Positions 8,545 to 18,049 of a stretch of DNA of 64,000 nt are shown here, piece by piece; positions within the stretch are counted from its first letter, which is position 1, and every line of letters starts with the position of its first letter. The stretch is from Pseudomonadota bacterium (lineage in GTDB: Bacteria; Pseudomonadota; Alphaproteobacteria; Rhizobiales; Xanthobacteraceae). Position numbers and translations under genes: made by a program. The notes under the pieces are model-generated. The model had not been told where the DNA came from and ran no database searches. It saw nothing but the letters and a program-made list of their open reading frames with translations. The stretch is from the NCBI GenBank assembly GCA_023451825.1, contig JAEXYA010000029.1, positions 163,191 to 227,190 on the forward strand, written 5' to 3'.

Positions 8545-10182
8545 CTATTGAGCCGCCGCGCCGCCCGGTACCGCCTCGATCCGGAACGCAGCGGCGAACA
8601 GAGCCCGGGTATAGTCAGACTTCGGATTTTTGAAGAGCTCCGCAGCCGGTCCCTCTTCAACCACCTTGCCATGACGCATCACGATCAGATGGCTCGCCAG
8701 CGACGCCACCACGCGCAGATCGTGCGAGATGAACATGTAAGTGAGATCACGCTTGCGCTGCAATTCCCGCAGCAGATCGACCATCTGTGCCTGGAACAAC
8801 ATATCAAGCGCGCTGGTCGGTTCGTCGAGCACCACGAAGCTCGGCTCGAGTACGACGGCGCGTGCGATCGAGATGCGTTGACGCTGTCCGCCGGAGAACT
8901 CATGCGGATAGCGGAAGCGCGTCGCCGGATCGAGGCCGACATCCACCAGCGCTTTCACCACACGCGCCTCGCGCTCGTCATCCGACAGCGCATGCTGATG
9001 CACACTGAGCCCTTCGGCGATGATATCGCCAACGGACATGCGTGGGCTGAGCGCCCCAAAGGGATCCTGAAACACGATCTGCATGTCGCGCCGGAACGGC
9101 CGCATCTGCTTGAACTGCAGGCCCTGGACATCCTTGCCCATGAAAACGATCGGCCCTTGCGACGAAATCAGCCGCAGCAATGCGAGACCAAGCGTCGTCT
9201 TGCCCGAGCCGGATTCGCCGACCACGCCCAGCGTCTCACCCTGGCGGATCTTGACGCTCACGCCATCGACGGCCTTTACATGCCCGACGGTCTTGCGCAG
9301 CAGACCACGCTTGATGGGAAACCAGACCTTGAGATCATCGGCGGCCATAACTACCGGCGCATCCGGCTGCGGGGGTGCCGGATCCGGCTTCGGCTCGGCG
9401 GCCAGCAGCGCCTTGGTGTAGGGATGCTGCGGCGAGGTGAAGACCTGCTCGACAGGCCCCTGCTCGACAATCTCGCCGTTCTTCATCACACAGACCCGCT
9501 CGGCGATGCGACGCACGATGCCGAGATCATGGGTGATGAAGAGCAGGCTCATGCCGAGCCGCTGGCGGATATCGGCCAGCAACGCAAGGATCTGCGCCTG
9601 CACAGTGACGTCAAGCGCGGTCGTGGGCTCGTCGGCGATCAGAAGATCCGGTTCGTTGGCAAGCGCCATCGCGATCATCACGCGTTGGCGCTGGCCGCCC
9701 GAGAGCTGATGCGGATAGCTGCCGAGCCGCGTCTCCGGATCGGGAATGCCGACCTGCGTCAACAGCTCGATCACGCGTGCACGCGCCTTGTCGCCGCGCA
9801 GGCCGTTGTGGAGCTGCAGGATCTCGCCGATCTGCGCACCGATCGTGTGCAGCGGATTCAGCGACGTCATCGGCTCCTGGAAGATGATGGAGATGTCATT
9901 GCCGCGGATGGCACGGATGTCGTTCTCGGACATGCCGAGCAAGTCGTGCCCCTTGAAGCGAATGCCACCCGATGGATGAGAAGCCATCGGATAAGGGAGC
10001 AGCTTCAGGATCGACAGCGCACTGACCGATTTTCCAGATCCGGATTCGCCGACCAGCGCGACGCATTCGCCGCGCTTGATATCGAACGAGACCTTGTTGA
10101 CGGCGACCGATGTATTGCCGCCTTGATGGAAAGCAACCGAAAGATCGCGAACGTCGAGAAGAGGCTGATTGATGGCGTCCAT
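8545..10182 (-). CDS. yejF: Peptide ABC transporter, duplicated ATPase YejF
   Basis: A 545-residue protein with two fused ABC domains that drives uptake through YejB/YejE. Each half has a Walker A (GESGSGKS near residue 45 and again near 325), a signature (LSGGQRQR and FSGGQRQR) and Walker B (LLIADEPTTALD and FVVLDEPTSALD), plus the oligopeptide-transporter C-terminal extension after each half (HPYTKALLAAEP). The YejABEF system imports peptides such as microcin C in enteric bacteria. Fifth in the leftward run yejA1-yejA2-yejB-yejE-yejF, ending 2 nt before the Nudix gene. Confidence 0.92.
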   Translation of the reverse strand: MDAINQPLLDVRDLSVAFHQGGNTSVAVNKVSFDIKRGECVALVGESGSGKSVSALSILKLLPYPMASHPSGGIRFKGHDLLGMSENDIRAIRGNDISIIFQEPMTSLNPLHTIGAQIGEILQLHNGLRGDKARARVIELLTQVGIPDPETRLGSYPHQLSGGQRQRVMIAMALANEPDLLIADEPTTALDVTVQAQILALLADIRQRLGMSLLFITHDLGIVRRIAERVCVMKNGEIVEQGPVEQVFTSPQHPYTKALLAAEPKPDPAPPQPDAPVVMAADDLKVWFPIKRGLLRKTVGHVKAVDGVSVKIRQGETLGVVGESGSGKTTLGLALLRLISSQGPIVFMGKDVQGLQFKQMRPFRRDMQIVFQDPFGALSPRMSVGDIIAEGLSVHQHALSDDEREARVVKALVDVGLDPATRFRYPHEFSGGQRQRISIARAVVLEPSFVVLDEPTSALDMLFQAQMVDLLRELQRKRDLTYMFISHDLRVVASLASHLIVMRHGKVVEEGPAAELFKNPKSDYTRALFAAAFRIEAVPGGAAAQ

Positions 10183-10191
10183 ATCGCAGCC

Positions 10192-11370
10192 CTACCTGAA
10201 CGTCTTGCGCGGATCGAAAGCGTCGCGGACGGCTTCGCCGATGAAGATCAATAGCGACAGCATGATCGCCACGGCGAAGAAGCCGGTGAAGCCGAGCCAT
10301 GGCGCCTGTACATTGGCCTTGCCCTGCGACAGCAGTTCGCCGAGCGACGGCGAGCCAGGGGGCAGGCCGAAGCCGAGGAAATCCAGCGCCGTCAGCGTCA
10401 TCACCGAGGATGAGACGATGAAAGGCAGGAAGGTCATGGTCGCGACCATGGCATTGGGCAGCAGATGCCGAACCATGATGCTGAGATTGGACACGCCTAG
10501 CGCGCGCGCGGCGGTGACATATTCGAAATTACGCCCACGCAAGAATTCGGCGCGCACAAGGCCGACCAGCGTGACCCAGGAGAATAACAGCAGGATGCCG
10601 AGGAGCACAAAGAAGCCGGGCACCAGCACCGCTGACAGGATCAACAGCAGATAGAGCGACGGGATCGAGCTCCAGATCTCGATGAAGCGCTGGAAGGCGA
10701 GATCGACCCAGCCGCCGAAATAGCCCTGCACGCCGCCGGCTGCGATGCCGATGATCGAGGACAGGATCGTCAGCGTGAGGCCGAACAGGACCGAGATGCG
10801 GAAGCCATAGATCAGCCGCGCGACCACATCGCGCCCCTGATCGTCGGTGCCGAGCCAGTTATATTCGAGATCGCTGCAGCCCTTCAGCCCCTTCTTCTCC
10901 ACCACCGATTTGCACTGATCTTCAGTCAGCATCCATGTCGGCTTCGACGGCGCCGGTGTCGGCAGGTCGAGATTGTGGGTGGCGTAGGAATAGCGGATGA
11001 GCGGCCAATACATGCTGCCATTCTTCTCCGCGATCAGCTTTTGCAGGAACGGATCGCGATAATCGGCAGCGGTTTCGAAGTCTCCGCCAAAGGTCGTTTC
11101 CGAATAAGTGACGAAAGCCGGAAAATACAACTTGCCGTCGAACTTCACCAGGAACGGTCGATCATTCGCGATCACTTCCGCGAACAGCGAAATCAGGAAC
11201 AGGATCGAGAAGATCCACAACGACCAGTAACCGCGCTTGTTGGCCTTGAAATTCTTCCAGCGGCGCTTGTTGAGCGGCGATAGACCGGGCGATCGGCGCG
11301 ACGGCGGCACGGCTTCGCCGAGTGGCGCTTGCGTGGTGGATTCGACAGGCATGGGGGCTGTGACGTTCAT
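10192..11370 (-). CDS. yejE: Peptide ABC transporter permease YejE
   Basis: A 392-residue inner-membrane permease. The start is taken at ATG 11370 because it overlaps the TGA of yejB by one base (TGATG), a typical coupled junction; an ORF extension to 11412 would run into yejB. There is an N-terminal membrane segment (WSLWIFSILFLISLF), a long periplasmic loop typical of YejE (LGTDDQGRDVVARLIYG near its end) and then the binding-protein-dependent transport domain with the EAA-like motif AARALGVSNLSIMVRHLLPN. Confidence 0.92.
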   Translation of the reverse strand: MNVTAPMPVESTTQAPLGEAVPPSRRSPGLSPLNKRRWKNFKANKRGYWSLWIFSILFLISLFAEVIANDRPFLVKFDGKLYFPAFVTYSETTFGGDFETAADYRDPFLQKLIAEKNGSMYWPLIRYSYATHNLDLPTPAPSKPTWMLTEDQCKSVVEKKGLKGCSDLEYNWLGTDDQGRDVVARLIYGFRISVLFGLTLTILSSIIGIAAGGVQGYFGGWVDLAFQRFIEIWSSIPSLYLLLILSAVLVPGFFVLLGILLLFSWVTLVGLVRAEFLRGRNFEYVTAARALGVSNLSIMVRHLLPNAMVATMTFLPFIVSSSVMTLTALDFLGFGLPPGSPSLGELLSQGKANVQAPWLGFTGFFAVAIMLSLLIFIGEAVRDAFDPRKTFR

Positions 11371-12479
11371 CAGACTTCCCGCGCCTCGAAATCGATTCGT
11401 GGATCGACCCACATATAAGCGAGATCGGAGATCAGGCCGACCACCAACCCCATCAGCGAGAAAATAAAGAGCGTGCCGAACACCACGGGATAATCGCGGT
11501 TCAGCACGCTCTCGAAACCGAGCAACCCGAGCCCATCGAGCGAGAAGATCGTCTCGATCAGCAGCGCACCGGAGAAAAAGGCGCCGATGAAGGCACCGGG
11601 AAAGCCGGCAATCACGATCAGCATGGCGTTGCGGAAAACGTGGCCATACAGCACCTGCCGCTCGGTGCAGCCCTTGGCCCGCGCAGTCATCACATATTGC
11701 TTGCGGATTTCATCGAGAAACGAGTTCTTGGTCAGCAGCGTGGTGGTGGCAAAGGCGCTCAGCCCCATGGCGACCAGCGGCAGCGTGAGATGCCAGAAGT
11801 AATCGGCGATCTGCCGGTACCACGGCATCTGGCTCCAGCCATCCGATGTCAGCCCCCGCAGCGGGAAGATGCTCCAGAACGAGCCGCCGGCAAACAGGAT
11901 GATCAGCAGGATCGCGAACAGGAAGCCCGGGATCGCAAAGCCGATAATGATGATCGCCGATGTCCAGGTGTCGAATTTCGATCCGTCCTGCACAGCCTTG
12001 CGGATGCCAAGCGGGATCGAGATCGTATAGCTGATCAGCATCATCCAGATGCCGAGCGACATCGAGACCGGCAGCTTTTCCTTGATCAGCTGCACCACCG
12101 ACGTATCGCGGAAATAGCTCTTGCCGAAATCGAAGCGGATGTAATTCCACACCATCAACACGAAACGCTCGGGCGCCGGCTTGTCGAAGCCGAACTGCTT
12201 TTCGAGGTTTTTGATGAAAGCCGGATCGAGCCCCTGCGCGCCGCGATATTTTGAATTCACCGCATCGGCGCCAGCACCGGGTTGCGCGCGATTGCCGAAG
12301 TCACCGCCGGACGAGCCGCCCGTCGCGCGCGATGCGCCGGTATCGGCACCGCTCATCTGCGCGATCACGCGCTCGACAGGGCCGCCCGGCGCGAATTGCA
12401 CCACGACAAAGGACACCAGCAGGATCCCCAACAGCGTGGGGAACATCAGCAGCACGCGACGTGCGATATATGCGGTCAT
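11370..12479 (-). CDS. yejB: Peptide ABC transporter permease YejB
   Basis: A 369-residue inner-membrane permease beginning MTAYIARRVLLMFPTLLG at ATG 12479, 1 nt after the stop of the upstream binding-protein gene. The open frame runs 67 codons further upstream (to 12680), but that extension lies inside the yejA gene and lacks membrane character. The core carries the permease signature MTARAKGCTERQVLYGHVFRN. A Gly/Ser/Ala-rich insertion (ADTGASRATGGSSGGDFGN) after the first membrane helix, in the periplasmic region, lengthens it slightly compared with enteric YejB. Confidence 0.92.
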   Translation of the reverse strand: MTAYIARRVLLMFPTLLGILLVSFVVVQFAPGGPVERVIAQMSGADTGASRATGGSSGGDFGNRAQPGAGADAVNSKYRGAQGLDPAFIKNLEKQFGFDKPAPERFVLMVWNYIRFDFGKSYFRDTSVVQLIKEKLPVSMSLGIWMMLISYTISIPLGIRKAVQDGSKFDTWTSAIIIIGFAIPGFLFAILLIILFAGGSFWSIFPLRGLTSDGWSQMPWYRQIADYFWHLTLPLVAMGLSAFATTTLLTKNSFLDEIRKQYVMTARAKGCTERQVLYGHVFRNAMLIVIAGFPGAFIGAFFSGALLIETIFSLDGLGLLGFESVLNRDYPVVFGTLFIFSLMGLVVGLISDLAYMWVDPRIDFEAREV

Positions 12480-12480
12480 C

Positions 12481-14340
12481 TTATTTTGCCTGCTCGGTCG
12501 CCGTCTTGTCGGCCACAGCCCACCAGAGTTCGGGCGCAACCATATCGAGATATTTGGGCAGCTGTGCGGGATGGCCGAACACATCCCAATAGGCCATGCG
12601 ATGCTTGCTTGAATACCATTGCGGCACCCAGTAGCGACCGGCGCGAATGACGCGGTCGAGCGCGCGCGCGGCAAATACAAGCTTGGCGCGGCTGTCGGCC
12701 GCGATCACCTGCTCGATCAGCGCATCGACCACGGGATCGGCGATGCCTGACAGATTCCGCGAGCCCTTTGTGGCCGCAGCCTGCGTCGTAAAGAACGGGC
12801 GCAGCGAATCGCCCGGCACGGTGGAGAAGGCGAAGCGCTCGATGGTCATGTCGAAATCGAAATCGTTGCGCCGTGCCTGCTCCTGCACGGGATCGACCAG
12901 GCGCAAATTCGCCTCGATACCGAGCGTACCGAGATTTTTGATGTAGGGCATGTGGTGAGCCTGGAAGTTCGGCTCATCGAGCAAGAATTCGATCTTGAAC
13001 GGCTCGCCTTGCGCCGTCAGGCGCTTGCCGTCCTTCATCACGCAGCCGGCCTCGTTGAGCAACTGGATCGCCCTGCGCAGCAACGCGCGATCCTGCCCCG
13101 ATCCATCGGACACCGGCGGCACATAGGGATGACCGAACACCTCGGCTGACACCTTGCCACGGAACGGCTCGAGCAAAGCCAGCTCTTCCGGCGAAGGCGC
13201 GCCGTTCGCCATCAGATCGGAGTTCTGGAATGGCGAGACCGTGCGCTCATAGGCGCCATACATGATGGACTTGTTGGTCCATTCGAAATCGAAAGCGTTG
13301 CCGAGTGCCTCGCGCACGCGCGGATCCTGAAATTTCGCCCGCCGCGTATTGATGAACCAGCCTTGTGCACCCGATGGCCGATCGTCCGGCACGATCTCCT
13401 GCTTGACGCGGCCGTCCTTGATGGCGGGGAAATCGTAGCGCGTATTCCAGATGCGCGAGGTGAATTCCTCGCGGAACAGATAATTGCGGCCCGTGAATCC
13501 CTCAAAGGCAACGTCGCGATCGCGATAAAAGTCGAAGCGCACCGTGTCGAAATTATACTGGCCACGCGCGACGGGAAGCTCCGCGCCCCACCAGTCTTTC
13601 ACCCGATCAAATTCGATGAAGCGACCGACTTCGAAGCGCCCGACCTTGTAGGGGCCACTGCCGATCGGCGCATCCAACGTCGATTCATCGAACGAGCGCT
13701 TGGCGTAATAGGCCTGCGAGAAAATCGGCATGCTGGCGACAAACAGTGGCACATCGCGACCGCGCTTTTCGGCGAATGTCACCACCAGCGTGGCATCATC
13801 GATTGCTTCCGCCTTCACCACATCGCGCATCTGCTGCGTGATGATCGGATGGCCCTTCTCTTTCAGCGTGGTCAGTGACCACGCGGCATCGTTCGCCGTG
13901 AGCTTGCTGCCGTCATGGAAGCGCACTTCCGGGCGCATGGTGAAGCGATAAGTCAGGCCATCGGTCGAAATCTGCACGGACTTCGCCGCGAGGCCATACA
14001 TCGCGTCCGGCTCGTCGGCCGCGCGCGTCATCAGCGTCGTGAAGGTCAGCCCCATTCCCTGGGCGCCGTCGCCTTTCAGCACATAGGCATTCAGCGAATT
14101 AAAGGTCTGGAACGACTGGTTGAAGGCTTTCACCGACGGGATCGTTGAGAACACGCCGCCTTTCGGTGCCTTCACATTCACATAGTCGAAATGCGGAAAG
14201 CCTTCGGGATATTTCAAATCACCGAAAGCCGACATGCCATGCGCTTCGCTCGCGCCTTGCGCGAGCGTTGGACTGAAGCGCGATGCGGCGATCGCGCCGA
14301 GGCCCAGACCGAGAACATGCCGACGATTGAGCTGCGCCAT
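12481..14340 (-). CDS. yejA: Extracellular peptide-binding protein YejA-like, second copy
   Basis: About 619 residues from ATG 14340. The N-terminus MAQLNRRHVLGLGLGA is a twin-arginine-type signal ending SPTLAQ, so the protein is probably exported folded by Tat. The mature part is an SBP_bac_5 protein of YejA length (GMSAFGDLKYPEGFPHFDYV, NVKAPKGGVF and FQTFNSLNAYVLKGDG are family hallmarks). It is the second of two tandem binding-protein genes, 14 nt after the first, and is followed by yejB after 1 nt. The two copies share domain layout but differ along their length, so they may bind different peptides through one permease. Confidence 0.9.
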   Translation of the reverse strand: MAQLNRRHVLGLGLGAIAASRFSPTLAQGASEAHGMSAFGDLKYPEGFPHFDYVNVKAPKGGVFSTIPSVKAFNQSFQTFNSLNAYVLKGDGAQGMGLTFTTLMTRAADEPDAMYGLAAKSVQISTDGLTYRFTMRPEVRFHDGSKLTANDAAWSLTTLKEKGHPIITQQMRDVVKAEAIDDATLVVTFAEKRGRDVPLFVASMPIFSQAYYAKRSFDESTLDAPIGSGPYKVGRFEVGRFIEFDRVKDWWGAELPVARGQYNFDTVRFDFYRDRDVAFEGFTGRNYLFREEFTSRIWNTRYDFPAIKDGRVKQEIVPDDRPSGAQGWFINTRRAKFQDPRVREALGNAFDFEWTNKSIMYGAYERTVSPFQNSDLMANGAPSPEELALLEPFRGKVSAEVFGHPYVPPVSDGSGQDRALLRRAIQLLNEAGCVMKDGKRLTAQGEPFKIEFLLDEPNFQAHHMPYIKNLGTLGIEANLRLVDPVQEQARRNDFDFDMTIERFAFSTVPGDSLRPFFTTQAAATKGSRNLSGIADPVVDALIEQVIAADSRAKLVFAARALDRVIRAGRYWVPQWYSSKHRMAYWDVFGHPAQLPKYLDMVAPELWWAVADKTATEQAK

Positions 14341-14354
14341 GCGCGACTTGCTCC

Positions 14355-16259
14355 TCAAGAGCGGCCGCCCGTCTTCGCGGCCTTTTCGGCATCCCACCAC
14401 CAGATGGTCGGGAAGCCCGACTGACCGTATTTCGGCGGCTCCGGCGGTCGCCCAAAGCGATCCCAGCGCGCGGTGCGGACCTTGTTGTAGGTGAATTGCG
14501 GAACGACGAAGTGATTCCAGAGCAGCACACGATCCAGCGCCTTGGTTGCGGCCACGAGATCAGCGCGATCCTTGGTGAAGATCACGCGCTCGATCAGCTT
14601 GTCGATCGCCGCATCCTTGATGCCGATGATGTTGCGCGAGCCCGCCTGATCAGCCGCCTGCGAACCCCAGAATTCCCGCTGCTCGTTACCGGGCGACAGC
14701 GATTCCGGCCACACCGACACGACCATGTCGAAATCCCAGCTGCGCAGCCGGTTCTCGTATTGCGTTGCATCGATCGTGCGTACGGTGACGCCGATGCCAA
14801 GTCGCTCTAGCGACGGCTTGAAGAACAAAGCGATGCGCTCGGAGCTCGGATCCTCGCCAAGCAATTCGATCTCGAACGGCGCGCCGGTCTTGGCATTGAC
14901 GAGCTTGCGGTCGCGGACCTCATAGCCCGCGGCTTTGAACAGCGCTGTCGCCTCGCGCAGATTGCTGCGGACATTCTCGGCATTGCCGCCTACGGGATTG
15001 GTGTAGGCCTTGGTGAAGACTTCCGGCGGCACGCCGTCGCGCACGGTCTCTAGAATTTCCAGCTCCTTGCCTTCGGGCAGGCCAGAGGATGCCAGTTCGG
15101 TGCCCTCGAAATAGCTTCCGATGCGAAAGTATTGGCCGAAGAAGATCTGCTTGTTCATCTCTTCGAAATCAAAGGCGAAGTTCAGCGCGCGACGCACGCG
15201 CGCATCCTTGAACTTGTCGCGACGAATATTCATCGCGAATCCCTGCATCACCCCGGAAGAGCGATTGGTGAATTCCTCGAGCACCACCCGCTTGTCTTTG
15301 ACCGCCGGGAAGTCATAGGCCGTCGCCCAGTTTTTCGCGCTATTCTCGGTACGCCAATCGACCTGATCGCCCTTGAAGGCTTCGAGCGCGACAGTGCCGT
15401 CGCGGAAATATTCGTAGCGGATTTCATCGAAGTTGTGCTTGCCGACATTCACGGCAAGCTTGGCACCCCAATAGTCCTTCACGCGCTCGACGACGACATT
15501 GCGGCCGGGCGCAAAATCCTTGATGCGATAAGGTGCGCTGCCGAGCGGCAGTTCGAGCGTGGTGCTGCCAATGTCACGCTTCTGACCGGACGCATTGGTG
15601 CCTTCCCACCAATGCTTCGGCAGCACCGTGAGCTGGCCGACGATCTGCGGCAATTCACGATTACCGGGACCATCGAACGTGAACTTCACATCGCGGTCGC
15701 CAACCTTCTCGGCCTTCACCACGTGGCGATAATAGGCGGCGTATTGCGGTGAGTATTTCTTGAAGGCGTCGAGCGAGAAAATGACGTCGTCTGGCGTCAC
15801 CGGCTTGCCATCATGCCACTTCGCTTCAGCACGCAGACGATAGGTCACCCACGAATAGTCTTCGGGATGACGGACGGCCTCGGCCAGCAGACCATATTCG
15901 GTCGAGACTTCGTCCAGCGAGGCTGTTGTCAGCGATTCGTAGATCAGGCCGACGGCATTGGCGATGTTGCCCTTCACGCCGGCCACCGCGACGTTGAAAT
16001 TATCAAAGGTGCCGACTGCGATGAGGCGCACGCTGCCGCCCTTCGGCGCATCGGGATTGACGTAATCGAAGCGCTTGAAGGCGGCCGGATATTTGATCTC
16101 GCCGAACAGCGACAGCGCGTGGCGCCATTCCGCTTCGCCTGCCGCAGCTGGCTGGGCTGAGGCCGCTCCGATCACCGGGAGACTGCCGATCCCGCCGAAC
16201 ACGGGCGTGAGGGCGGCGAAAGCGGAGGTCTTCAGAAGGCGGCGTCGGGTAATCGTCAA
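14355..16259 (-). CDS. yejA: Extracellular peptide-binding protein YejA-like, first copy
   Basis: About 634 residues if translation begins at TTG 16259, which places a twin-arginine motif (TRRRLLKTSAFAAL) at the N-terminus followed by a signal ending GAASA. The frame continues upstream to 16367 with an ATG at 16349, so the start is uncertain; the longer versions would bury the signal peptide. The mature protein is SBP_bac_5, YejA type (ALSLFGEIKYPAAFKRFDYV, NPDAPKGGSV). First gene of the yej operon. Confidence 0.87.
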   Translation of the reverse strand: MTITRRRLLKTSAFAALTPVFGGIGSLPVIGAASAQPAAAGEAEWRHALSLFGEIKYPAAFKRFDYVNPDAPKGGSVRLIAVGTFDNFNVAVAGVKGNIANAVGLIYESLTTASLDEVSTEYGLLAEAVRHPEDYSWVTYRLRAEAKWHDGKPVTPDDVIFSLDAFKKYSPQYAAYYRHVVKAEKVGDRDVKFTFDGPGNRELPQIVGQLTVLPKHWWEGTNASGQKRDIGSTTLELPLGSAPYRIKDFAPGRNVVVERVKDYWGAKLAVNVGKHNFDEIRYEYFRDGTVALEAFKGDQVDWRTENSAKNWATAYDFPAVKDKRVVLEEFTNRSSGVMQGFAMNIRRDKFKDARVRRALNFAFDFEEMNKQIFFGQYFRIGSYFEGTELASSGLPEGKELEILETVRDGVPPEVFTKAYTNPVGGNAENVRSNLREATALFKAAGYEVRDRKLVNAKTGAPFEIELLGEDPSSERIALFFKPSLERLGIGVTVRTIDATQYENRLRSWDFDMVVSVWPESLSPGNEQREFWGSQAADQAGSRNIIGIKDAAIDKLIERVIFTKDRADLVAATKALDRVLLWNHFVVPQFTYNKVRTARWDRFGRPPEPPKYGQSGFPTIWWWDAEKAAKTGGRS

Positions 16260-16487
16260 TGTGCTGAATCCTGTGAACCGGGAGCAAGTAAAACGGTCAT
16301 ATGCGGCGAGGGTTCGACCGATTATGCCGGCTTTTCCGCAAGATACCATCCGTCGTTCCGGTTGCATCCTAGTCTAGCGCGGCCAAACGTCCCGCTTAAG
16401 CTTTGGTAATGCGGCAAACGACAACGGCCGGGCTTTTGGCCCGGCCGTGACGTCGCGAATGTGACGAAAACGCGGTGGTTCTGTTCT

Positions 16488-17039
16488 TTACTTGGCCGCG
16501 GTCGGCAGCGGCACCGGGGTATCGGCCAGGGTTGCCAGATAGGCGATCAGGTCGGCGCGCTCGCTGTCCTTGGAGATGCCGGCGAAGCCCATGGCGGTGC
16601 CCGGCACAGCAGCCTTCGGGCTGGCGATGAACTTGTTCAGCTCCTCGAAACCCCAGCTGCCGCCCTTGGCCTTCATGGCGGCGGAGAAGTTGAAGCCATT
16701 GCGGCCCTGGCCGACATGGTCATTGATCACGCCGTAAAGGTTCGGGCCGACGCGGTTCGGGCCGCCCTTCTCGAAGGTGTGGCACGAGGCGCACTTCTTG
16801 GCCGCCGTCTGGCCCTTTTCGACCGAAGCGGTCTGGAGCAGTTTTTCGATGGGTTCGGAGGGCGCGGCCGCAGCCTTGGCGCCGCCGCCGGAGGTGTCTT
16901 CCTTCACGGCGATATCGTAGCCGGGCTTCTCCAGATGCTTGGGCGAAAACACGGCTTGCGCAGTGAAATTCGTCGCCATCAGCAGGAGGCAGGTGCCGAG
17001 AATGGCCCCCATGATCTTGTTGAGTTCGAAAGAGTCCAT
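16488..17039 (-). CDS. cycM: Membrane-anchored class I cytochrome c (CycM-like)
   Basis: 183 residues from ATG 17039 (an in-frame extension to 17105 is unlikely). An uncleaved N-terminal helix (KIMGAILGTCLLLMATNF) tethers it to the inner membrane, followed by an Ala/Gly-rich linker and a cytochrome c domain. Heme is attached at CASCH (Cys83, Cys86, His87) and the distal Met ligand is probably in GTAMGFAG. Length and layout match Bradyrhizobium CycM, which passes electrons from the bc1 complex to the aa3 oxidase. Divergent from kdsB. A GC-rich perfect dyad at about 16425-16447 follows the gene and may end its transcript. Confidence 0.88.
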   Translation of the reverse strand: MDSFELNKIMGAILGTCLLLMATNFTAQAVFSPKHLEKPGYDIAVKEDTSGGGAKAAAAPSEPIEKLLQTASVEKGQTAAKKCASCHTFEKGGPNRVGPNLYGVINDHVGQGRNGFNFSAAMKAKGGSWGFEELNKFIASPKAAVPGTAMGFAGISKDSERADLIAYLATLADTPVPLPTAAK

Positions 17040-17287
17040 ATTCCGTAAGCCCCACGCCCGTTTTAGGTCATTGGAAGGCCGCTCCCACGGCCTCGACGCG
17101 CCCATGAATCACGTCTGCAGGCCTGTTTAGAGCCTGTCCAATCGAGATAACGGTTTGCCCTAGTTCTGGCAACCTCTATAAACGCCGCGCTCCCGGGTTT
17201 GCCCTTGATCTGCATCATGGTTTTCACTGCCCGACAGACGGAATTCGAGCCGATTTTGCCGAACTTAACTAACCAAGTTCTTCAGCC

Positions 17288-18028
17288 ATGACCGATCCCC
17301 GCACCCTGGTGCTCATTCCCGCCCGGATGGCTGCAACCCGCCTGCCCGGCAAGCCGCTCCTGGATATTGGGGGCCTGCCCATGATCGTGCAGGTCGCCCG
17401 GCGCGCCAGCGAGGCCGCGATCGGCCGCGTCGCCGTCGCGACCGATACCGCCGAGATCGCCGATGCGGTAACGGCCCATGGTTTCGAGGCGGTCATGACC
17501 TCGCCGGACCATCCGTCGGGTTCGGACAGGATCTTTGAGGCATTGGGCAGGCTGGACCCAACCGGAACGGTCCAGACCATCGTCAATGTCCAGGGCGACC
17601 TGCCCACCATTCCGCCTGGCGATATTGTTGCGGCGGTCCGTGTGCTGGACGACCCGAAGGTCGATATCGCCACCTTGGCCGCCGAAATCCGCAAGGACGA
17701 AGAGCACACCAACCCCAATGTGGTGAAGCTGATCGGCTCGCCGGCTGGTGCGAACCGGCTGCGCGCGCTGTATTTCACCCGCGCCACCGCGCCCTATGGC
17801 GATGGCCCGCGCTATCATCATATCGGGCTCTACGCCTATCGCCGCGCCGCGCTGGAGAGTTTCGTCAAGCTCGCACCCTCGACGCTGGAGCAGCGCGAAA
17901 AGCTCGAACAGCTCCGCGCCCTCGAAGCCGGTATGCGGATCGACGGCGCCATCGTGGACTCCGTCCCGCTCGGCGTCGATACCCCGCACGACCTCGAAAC
18001 TGCCCGCCGCCTGCTGGCAAAAATCTGA
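17288..18028 (+). CDS. kdsB: 3-deoxy-manno-octulosonate cytidylyltransferase
   Basis: 246 residues; activates Kdo as CMP-Kdo for lipopolysaccharide inner-core synthesis in the cytoplasm. The nucleotidyltransferase N-terminus (LIPARMAATRLPGKPL), the HPSGSDRI element, NVQGDLP and GLYAYRRAAL are family signatures and the length is normal. It is followed 21 nt later by the prephenate dehydratase gene on the same strand. This kdsB-pheA pairing is common in this lineage, although the pathways are unrelated. Confidence 0.95.
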   Translation: MTDPRTLVLIPARMAATRLPGKPLLDIGGLPMIVQVARRASEAAIGRVAVATDTAEIADAVTAHGFEAVMTSPDHPSGSDRIFEALGRLDPTGTVQTIVNVQGDLPTIPPGDIVAAVRVLDDPKVDIATLAAEIRKDEEHTNPNVVKLIGSPAGANRLRALYFTRATAPYGDGPRYHHIGLYAYRRAALESFVKLAPSTLEQREKLEQLRALEAGMRIDGAIVDSVPLGVDTPHDLETARRLLAKI

Positions 18029-18049
18029 TCGACTGATACAAGGCCCGCC

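Noticed and set aside
8548..10254. 568-codon plus-strand frame across yejF
   Set aside because: Opposite to the two-ABC yejF gene with intact motifs; His/Arg/Leu-rich shadow translation.
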